From SIG603 sp963611165 (GTDB taxonomy: Bacteria; Bacillota; Clostridia; Oscillospirales; Acutalibacteraceae), in the NCBI GenBank assembly GCA_963611165.1, contig CAVDQG010000004.1, positions 30,179 through 94,178 on the forward strand: a stretch of DNA of 64,000 nucleotides, in the 5' to 3' direction. The notes beneath the pieces are model-generated. The model was given only the letters and a program-made list of their open reading frames with translations, was not told where the DNA came from and made no database searches. Below are positions 59,501 through 64,000 of this stretch, in pieces. Position 1 is the stretch's first letter. The number at the start of each line of letters is the position of its first letter. The position numbers and the translations under genes are program-made.

Positions 59501-61910
59501 TGTTTGAAGTCTCATGAGCAACAGCAAACTTAGCCACGCCGTCACTCGTTATATAGGTATCTTCGGTTGCTCCGATAAGCTTGTCATTGGAAACGGTAAT
59601 CGCAGAGGAGGTCTCGCCGACTGTCAGATAAGTCGTGATGAAATTCTCCGTATCGTCCATATCGCTTAATTCGCAGATACCGACCGTTGTGAGGTTCGGC
59701 GTGTGGAATGTGATATATGAACCGCTTATCTCGCCCGCAATAAGTCTTATGGAATCGTTTTTATCGAGAACGAATCCGAAAACCTTTTTGGAATCCCAAG
59801 AAGACGGAAGATTAATCTTGACTGTTCCCTCGCCCGTGTATGTGCCGTCATCTGTCTCACAAGAAACCTTGAATGCAACAAAGCGGCTTACATTCGAGTT
59901 GTTCGTGCTGAATTCATCAAGCTTGGTTATAACCTTGCTTGTAAACTCGACATTATCGGAAGAAACAGTGCAACCAACCTCGGAATACCAGTCCTCGTCA
60001 ATATCGGGGTTTACATCGCCTACCTCAAATGTAGAATCATCATCAGAGCCGTCAACCTCGGTTTTAGCGGCTTCATCGTCGGCAGTAGTGACAATAAGCT
60101 CATCACCCGTGAAAACGGCTGTACCGAATGAACTGTCTGAATTCTCATAGAGACAAGCGACAAGATTATCACTTGTTTCCGTAAGGCAAGAACTCATAAA
60201 AGTACCGTCTGTTACTGTTTTTGTGTTTGAAAGAGACATTCCGCTTTCGTCTGCGGTAAATGTATAGATGCTTCCGCACGAAGAAACCAAGATTATCTGT
60301 TTTCCGTCAGAAGCAGAAAGCGAATAGGAAATTGCCGAAATCGCATAAGCCGAATTTGCCGAAACTCCCGTATCGACTGAATCAGACCAACCGCCCGAGA
60401 AGCTGTAATCAGCATAGACAAGGCTGTTTCCGCCCGCGAAGAAGAAGCGGATGCTTCCGTCCGCAAGTTCGATCGCCGAAGCATTGCTTGTAGCAAATGG
60501 AGAATCTATTCTTAACCAGTCAGCACCGTCAGATGAATAAACAAACCCCAACTGAGAATATCCGTCCGCATAGCTGTAAACCGGGAAAATCATCGTTCCG
60601 CCCGATGTCACAAGACCTCTTCCCGATGTGCTCAAGAGTGCCTGTTCGGAAGTATTTTTTGCGTTAATGAGCATCGGCTCGCTCCATGAATATCCGCCGT
60701 CTGTCGAAGAACTTACGCAAAGGTAAGCCGTTCTTGTAACTTTAAATGGGCTGTCCTCAAAGAAAAGATTGCTTGTTTTCTTTTCGTCACTAATCGGAGT
60801 AGCACTCGGACTGGGGCTTGCACTCGGAGTGGGTGTAGGTGTAGCCGTGGCAGTCGGTGTCGCTGTCGGCTCATTTGTCGGAGCGGAAGTTACCGTGGGT
60901 TCTTCCGTTGGCTCGGCAGTCGGTTCCGCCGTGGGCTCTGCTGTTGGCTCGGCAGTCGCTTCTGAGGTCGGCTCAGGTGAAACTTCACCGCTCTCTTGTA
61001 CATCCGTCTCGGATGAAGTGCCCTCATCGACTGAGCTTTGATCGAAAATTATATTCTCTGCCGTTTCTTCGAAAATATCAGCCGAAAAAGGAATTTTGCC
61101 TATCATAAGCGATCCACTCGGAGAATCCACCGAAACGCTTGTTTCTTCGCCTGATGCTTCACTCGATGTTTCACTTGTCACTTCTTCCGACTGCTCTGTC
61201 TCATCTACGCTTGGTGTTGCGGTCGGTGTCGGAGCCTGCGTTGCTGTCAGCTTTTCCGCTTCGTCAAGAGACTTGTCGGAATATTCGAGATTAAAACTCT
61301 TATCAACATAAAGTCCTGTTTTCTGACCGTCAGCCGTGTAAATATAATAATCGGATAAATTGAGATAGTAGCCGTAGGATTCAAAATCATCGGAACTTAA
61401 AAGAAGATTTCCGTTATCGTCAAATGCACTCTCCGTGCTCGGTGATATACTTCCCTCACCGCTTAAGGAAACACCGTAAGGATAGAGATTCGAGAGCATA
61501 TAAACAGCATTGCCGTTCGCAAGAAGCGTTGGCGAAGTAAACGCTGTGGATTTCTCGCCGTTATATGTGTCGGAATTATCGCCAAAATATTCTGCGTAAT
61601 TTACGCTCCAGCCCTCGCCGCTGTCGGAAGAAACTGCAGAAACGATGTCCGTTCCGCCGCCGTCATAGGCAGAATTTCTCCTCGTCTCAGCCGCAGAGAC
61701 CAAGTTGCCGCTCGAAAGAGTTACCAATGCGGGAGCGTGAATAAATGAGTTATCACCACTGCTAAACGGCACGTTCACTACGGGTAAATTTATATTTTCA
61801 TCTGAAACATCCTCAGCGGAAACAGGGGAAATCGGTGCACACTCAAGCATGAGCGTGAGAGCCATCGCAAGCGAGAATGCTCTCTTTTTCAGCTTTTTAA
61901 GTTTATTCAT
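56514..61910 (-). CDS. Giant secreted multidomain protein with sialidase-like propeller
   Basis: The 1798-residue protein has a signal peptide (about 1-33, ending VSAED). The next part looks like a sialidase propeller (FIHAPALVTLSSGNLVSAAETRR and Asp boxes such as SSDSGEGWS near 75, SSTDGGYSWSEP near 400 and SSDGADW). It is split by about 200 residues of low complexity, including EPTAEPTAEPT repeats (about 310-380). Further on are a BIG2-like domain (about 985-1080), a SHIRT-like domain (about 1565-1645, WTFKGW...ADVTYVGEW) and a C-terminal Cna-B/DUF5979-like domain (TLLTIKKEVDKSG). The usual sialidase arginine motif FRIP reads FIHAP, so activity is doubtful. No sorting signal is present. GGGGAGGA precedes the ATG. 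Confidence 0.85.
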   Translation of the reverse strand: MNKLKKLKKRAFSLAMALTLMLECAPISPVSAEDVSDENINLPVVNVPFSSGDNSFIHAPALVTLSSGNLVSAAETRRNSAYDGGGTDIVSAVSSDSGEGWSVNYAEYFGDNSDTYNGEKSTAFTSPTLLANGNAVYMLSNLYPYGVSLSGEGSISPSTESAFDDNGNLLLSSDDFESYGYYLNLSDYYIYTADGQKTGLYVDKSFNLEYSDKSLDEAEKLTATQAPTPTATPSVDETEQSEEVTSETSSEASGEETSVSVDSPSGSLMIGKIPFSADIFEETAENIIFDQSSVDEGTSSETDVQESGEVSPEPTSEATAEPTAEPTAEPTAEPTEEPTVTSAPTNEPTATPTATATPTPTPSASPSPSATPISDEKKTSNLFFEDSPFKVTRTAYLCVSSSTDGGYSWSEPMLINAKNTSEQALLSTSGRGLVTSGGTMIFPVYSYADGYSQLGFVYSSDGADWLRIDSPFATSNASAIELADGSIRFFFAGGNSLVYADYSFSGGWSDSVDTGVSANSAYAISAISYSLSASDGKQIILVSSCGSIYTFTADESGMSLSNTKTVTDGTFMSSCLTETSDNLVACLYENSDSSFGTAVFTGDELIVTTADDEAAKTEVDGSDDDSTFEVGDVNPDIDEDWYSEVGCTVSSDNVEFTSKVITKLDEFSTNNSNVSRFVAFKVSCETDDGTYTGEGTVKINLPSSWDSKKVFGFVLDKNDSIRLIAGEISGSYITFHTPNLTTVGICELSDMDDTENFITTYLTVGETSSAITVSNDKLIGATEDTYITSDGVAKFAVAHETSNSTVTYTQVSSIESGEQYVIMPVSGATSGLALYEFSEYNYSTGYDTFPLHSVSLADNTDLTNYLWTFTKTSDGDSTYYIQNSRNGKTSGYLTLATDISADENGVANEHQDASFVLDVKSQSDGGFMIFANGTTCGLYNTGDNALSRNTSDNTVWYLYKKESTVSNFTSVSFTGVKPSETEVTLGSNVYDVIVSAIDAKKTVQIGLNSESTLDAIGDLGLSEDYTVDYEITSGDDIITVDASGKITSSDTSGEAVVVATASDADGNIIGKITYTVEVEEIVIENTKNMFVIAGDESALSGLSGELDMNYCDTSLFNSYSYENGTLTLVGNYHNLTGSTKIIVGTTLINVHVYPTTINSSWQVSNSFKFNIDTIENCDVYYSINGSDLIKVEGTGELVNQDKLNGGFFISFYAKPHEGYALSEMGATNSAGNYYSLQYTNDISECDAWPENGSTFSTDIGKYVTLDTLRTVFQSAADIGCDGTMKFDRWGSSNTTNLSFYAEKLPTVDKTIVGYQYGAQNGIDNVTRDVTANLDIEGYEDYSEYTDGLSFTFGDTLLYKITVKTYSADVNYTSASLEDAKIDYTVNYNDNLLDTAGQEFVYYCPYTINVDDAYKYTSGHFVNEVDLKYTYSSKYSSGTYGNTSEATAVADIFGLVSYDWEEGTPSEIVNNNCAGYSYTLPSAKQVAPTTEYGLDAYTGATTYVDNSNGKKYYLDHWTWADGTNSEKITYTDSEGNEKQDITLTRNTSWAKTMAAKTSPTIIGTWVEKPKYSVIYEWSGDVPSSAILPNADLYYTDDDYMVSNVYSKLDDGTWTWTFKGWKLKNADGTVGTETLDGTTQTMGSADVTYVGEWEKTHYDYTLLTIKKEVDKSGSFDSDDIFLFKITCDGHYNPNMTVTLKAGDQIVISRLRIDQEYTITELTDWSWRYSDSPTATDSNNSENITTNGKISVTLKERRAWTSDVNVVTFTNSLNENKWLSDEDSVRNNWQSDGSIKKTTTK

Positions 61911-62478
61911 ATTCTTCCTCCCCGTAGCCTTCTGGCCAACCGTCCGCACTCAAAACGTCATCGCCGTTGTTTGCGGACTGAACCGCCTCGGCGAATACCT
62001 CAACACTGCAAACAGCGCCGACATATGAGTTATCCATATCCTTTGAAAAGTCTACCTTTGTAAAAATCGGCTCGGTCACTTCATCTTCGGATAACTTTTT
62101 GCTGTAGTAATAATAACCGTCTTTGCCGTCAATCCAAGCGCCCTCATTGATGTCAAGCAAGATTAGTCCCGTATCACCATCAGAGTCTGAATTAAGGCTG
62201 ATATTTTTCTCGATTCTCACACGAACCCATGCGTCGGATTTTCCCGTGTTTCTTATTTCGACGACTTTTGTCACACTTGTGTTTGGCAGTACACCGTCAA
62301 CATTAGAAAATTCTATTGTTTTTTCTTCGTCAGCCCACTCGGAAATTGCAATGTTCACGTTACCCATCGTGATGACGTTATGAGCGGTATCCTGAGCATT
62401 GTAAAAAGCGGCAGTGCCGAATGAACAAATCGCAATAAGCATTGCCATGACCGATAGAGCAAAGAGTTTTTTCTTCAC
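61903..62478 (-). CDS. SipW-type secreted protein with GTG start
   Basis: The 191-residue protein starts with a GTG (62476-62478) behind AGGAGG. The signal region reads LFALSVMAMLIAICSFGTAAFYNAQ and continues HNVITMGNVNIAISEW, the camelysin/TasA pattern. A beta-rich domain follows (VVEIRNTGKSDAWVRVRIEKN), and the C-terminus is acidic (GYGEEEYE). Its end overlaps the giant gene start by 8 bp, so the two are translationally coupled. The first residues after the signal diverge from the other two SipW-type proteins here. Confidence 0.86.
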   Translation of the reverse strand: MKKKLFALSVMAMLIAICSFGTAAFYNAQDTAHNVITMGNVNIAISEWADEEKTIEFSNVDGVLPNTSVTKVVEIRNTGKSDAWVRVRIEKNISLNSDSDGDTGLILLDINEGAWIDGKDGYYYYSKKLSEDEVTEPIFTKVDFSKDMDNSYVGAVCSVEVFAEAVQSANNGDDVLSADGWPEGYGEEEYE

Positions 62479-62514
62479 GGTGTAACCTCCTGTCGGAATA
62501 TGCTATAAAATATA

Positions 62515-62700
62515 AACACAAAAGTTTTTGGTTTCGCTTTTTTCAAAAAGCGAACGGGTGTGGGCAGAGCCCACAAGAGAAAAGCGAAGCACAAAGAGAA
62601 ATAACAAAAAACAGAGCGAAGCGATGATAAAAAGCCAGGCTTGGAGGCTAAACCAAAAATGCGAAGCATTTTTAGGGCGGAACGCCAGTAGTTAAGCCTT
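62515..62700. repeat. Single copy of the hairpin-rich repeat
   Basis: The sequence repeats the 5' two thirds of the 236-bp unit at 735-1565 in the same orientation: the TTTCGC...GCGAA stem, TGTGGGC-aga-GCCCACA, the agcgaagcg block, then AATGC-gaa-GCATT in place of AATCAC-aaa-GTGATT, and GGGCG-gaa-CGCC. It ends about 35 bp before the ribosome binding site of the SipW-type gene. Confidence 0.88.
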
Positions 62701-62767
62701 CAAGCCGAACCTTTCGTACAAGAAAAACACAAACAGAAAAAAACAGTTTAAAACAAAAACGAACTAA

Positions 62768-62896
62768 ACCACCTTGGTGGTCAGGCGACCGAAGGTCGCC
62801 CCTACGGGAATGGCGGTAATTTCACGGTTATAAATCGAGAATGCACAAGACCGTGTATTCGCTAATTATTAATTATTATTTATTAATTATTAATTC
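62768..62896. repeat. Two short hairpins and AT-rich inverted repeat downstream of the repeat copy
   Basis: ACCACC-tt-GGTGGT (62768-62781) and GGCGACC-gaa-GGTCGCC (62784-62800) are adjacent; the second with the following CCCTACGGG resembles dispersed intergenic repeats of gut Firmicutes (from memory). At 62861-62896 is GCTAATTATTAATT extended into a near-palindrome of TTAATTATTAATT blocks. No gene is present in 62701-62960. Confidence 0.7.
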
Positions 62897-62960
62897 AAAA
62901 GTCGCCCTTTCGTCTTGAAACTGTCTTTATCTCTTTGGTAAGCTTAACAGACAATTATGC

Positions 62961-62989
62961 AAAACGAGGATAGAAGCTTTCTACCCTCG
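62961..62989 (-). terminator. Terminator of the right-most SipW-type gene
   Basis: Minus strand: an 11-bp stem CGAGGGTAGAA / TTCTATCCTCG (62979-62989 and 62965-62975) with a G-U pair, then TTTTGC. Confidence 0.8.
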
Positions 62990-63020
62990 AAATGTGCAAA
63001 TTTGAAAAGAATTTTAATAA

Positions 63021-63614
63021 TTAGTCCTTAACAGCTTCCCATGCTGCGCTAGCAGTCTCGAAGCCGTCCTGCTGGATAGCATAAGCTTTAACTGTGATGT
63101 TTGCATTACCTAAGTTGTTCCAGCCGTTAACATTGTTAGCTGTGTCGGAGAGAGTAAAGCTTGAGAAAACAACAAGTGTTGTGTCTGTCGCAGAAGCGAC
63201 TACTTCCTTGTAGTAAACACCGTCATTGCCTTCAAGAGCAGTCCACTGGTTTGTATTTGTTATCTGAGAAGCGATAGTGTTGTTTGTAGCCTCGAAACCT
63301 GACAAACCGTTCTCAACCTTAACGAATACATAGCAAGGCTCGCTGTTTGCGGCAACTGTAACTGTCGGGTCTTTTGTGTATGTGTGACCCGGAACAAGGT
63401 CATAAGAGTTAGCATCAACTCTGTCTGCTCCCTCAACAACAGTACCGTACTTATCTACCTTAGCCTCATCGAGTGTGATGCTTACATTACCGACTGTGAA
63501 TGTGTTGGTAACAGTATCTTTGCTTGTGAGGTAAGCCATTGTACCCATGACAGAAGCGACAACGAGGAGAACTGCGCAAAGAGTGAGGGCAATTGCCTTT
63601 GTTTTTGTTTTCAT
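63021..63614 (-). CDS. SipW-type secreted protein
   Basis: The 197-residue protein has the SipW-type signal region AIALTLCAVLLVVASVMGTMAYLTS, then TNTFTVGNVSITLDEAKVD, very like the 55888-56499 protein. The beta-rich body contains PGHTYTKDPTVTVAANSEPCYVFVKVENG, the pattern of TasA-like repeat units. GGAGG lies before the ATG at 63612-63614. It is transcribed separately from the other SipW-type genes and ends in its own terminator. No SipW peptidase gene is in the window. Confidence 0.9.
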   Translation of the reverse strand: MKTKTKAIALTLCAVLLVVASVMGTMAYLTSKDTVTNTFTVGNVSITLDEAKVDKYGTVVEGADRVDANSYDLVPGHTYTKDPTVTVAANSEPCYVFVKVENGLSGFEATNNTIASQITNTNQWTALEGNDGVYYKEVVASATDTTLVVFSSFTLSDTANNVNGWNNLGNANITVKAYAIQQDGFETASAAWEAVKD

Positions 63615-63859
63615 AGTGAAAACCTCCAAAATAAAAATTTTTATTACTTCTGTGCGGAAGCGATATAGTTTTCCGTTTTTCCGTACAAAAATAAAAATAA
63701 CCGAAACAAGTCAAAACGCCGATACCGTAAAGCCAAATACACACATATCATATGTTGGATATTTTGAAAAAACAATACCACAACATCAAATACAAGTGCG
63801 GCTTTACGAACACCCCTAACTGTTAAGGACATAGTTTTGCCATGTGTCGATTAATTTCT

Positions 63860-63962
63860 GAAAGTGAAAGACGTTTAAATTATTTGAAAGTGAGTGAATA
63901 AGAATTTCTGATTTAATCAGAAACTCTTATTCGGTTGTTTGTGAAAGTGAAGTTGAAAGTGA
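63860..63962. repeat. Four GAAAGTGA direct repeats around a 37-bp palindrome
   Basis: GAAAGTGA occurs at 63860, 63886, 63943 and 63955. Between the second and third copies, 63896-63932 is a palindrome with 18-bp arms (gaataagaatttctgatt and its complement, one mismatch). There is no U-tract, so it is not a terminator. The rest of 63615-64000 shows no gene, only an AT palindrome AATAAAAATTTTTATT (63630-63645) directly upstream of the ribosome binding site of the SipW-type gene. Confidence 0.7.
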
Positions 63963-64000
63963 TAAATAAAACAGAATAATGTTGCTTCACGGTTATATAT

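Overview
The window looks like a chromosome segment of an anaerobic Clostridia-class Firmicute, most likely a gut Oscillospiraceae/Ruminococcaceae-like lineage. This is inferred from gene order and gene types. PolC sits at the end of the rpsB-tsf-pyrH-frr-uppS-cdsA-dxr-rseP-ispG order; there is a SpoVB/YabM-mazG-HU-RqcP cluster, a recJ-relA-MBL-hemZ string, SipW-type surface proteins and a short-form HisG with HisZ. Most genes lie on the minus strand. No tRNA, rRNA, CRISPR array or transposase is visible. A 10-base run of N at 12305-12314 shows that the sequence is a draft scaffold.

Layout from left to right. (1) 1-629 holds the N-terminal part of a GH120-like beta-xylosidase. (2) 735-1775 is a gene-free region with a 236-bp tandem repeat full of short hairpins. 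(3) 1.8-7.1 kb holds pyruvate kinase, an AEC transporter with an orphan solute-binding lipoprotein, a YdjM-like membrane protein and a GT2 glycosyltransferase. (4) 7.3-10.4 kb on the plus strand is a sugar-acid catabolic operon: a YjhG/Edd-like dehydratase, a membrane protein and a KDPG-type aldolase. (5) 10.4-14.7 kb is the YabM-MazG-HU-RqcP cluster ending in a nucleoid-associated-protein homologue. (6) 14.7-22.8 kb holds a zinc-ribbon protein, a uridine-kinase-like protein, HemZ, an MBL hydrolase, RelA/SpoT and RecJ. (7) 23.0-29.9 kb is a histidine operon hisZ-G-D-C-B-(hisA-hisI fusion)-E plus a methyltransferase, with no hisH or hisF. (8) 30.1-42.7 kb holds PolC, the isoprenoid and envelope genes (ispG, dxr, uppS, cdsA, rseP), frr, pyrH, tsf and rpsB. 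(9) 42.9-49.1 kb holds a MATE exporter, an ECF S component with a long structured leader, an M16C peptidase and a ZIP metal transporter. (10) 49.3-54.0 kb on the plus strand is a five-gene operon behind an intrinsic-terminator leader: circularly permuted ATP-grasp, alpha-E protein, transglutaminase-like protein, AstE/AspA-type M14 hydrolase, and a second M14-like protein that has lost its zinc ligands. (11) 54.1-63.6 kb is a cell-surface locus: sortase, Cna-B protein with a sorting signal, three SipW-type secreted proteins and a 1798-residue sialidase-propeller-like protein, with a second copy of the hairpin-rich repeat inside it.

The strongest candidate for an under-described system is the five-gene ATP-grasp/alpha-E/transglutaminase/M14 operon. 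Its first three partners belong to a known predicted amidoligase family grouping with no established product. The tandem M14 pair, one intact and one apparently dead, is the distinctive part. Other observations of note are the hisA-hisI fusion with missing hisH/hisF, the repeat whose hairpin changes by compensatory base pairs between copies, and the SipW/sortase/giant-protein surface locus.
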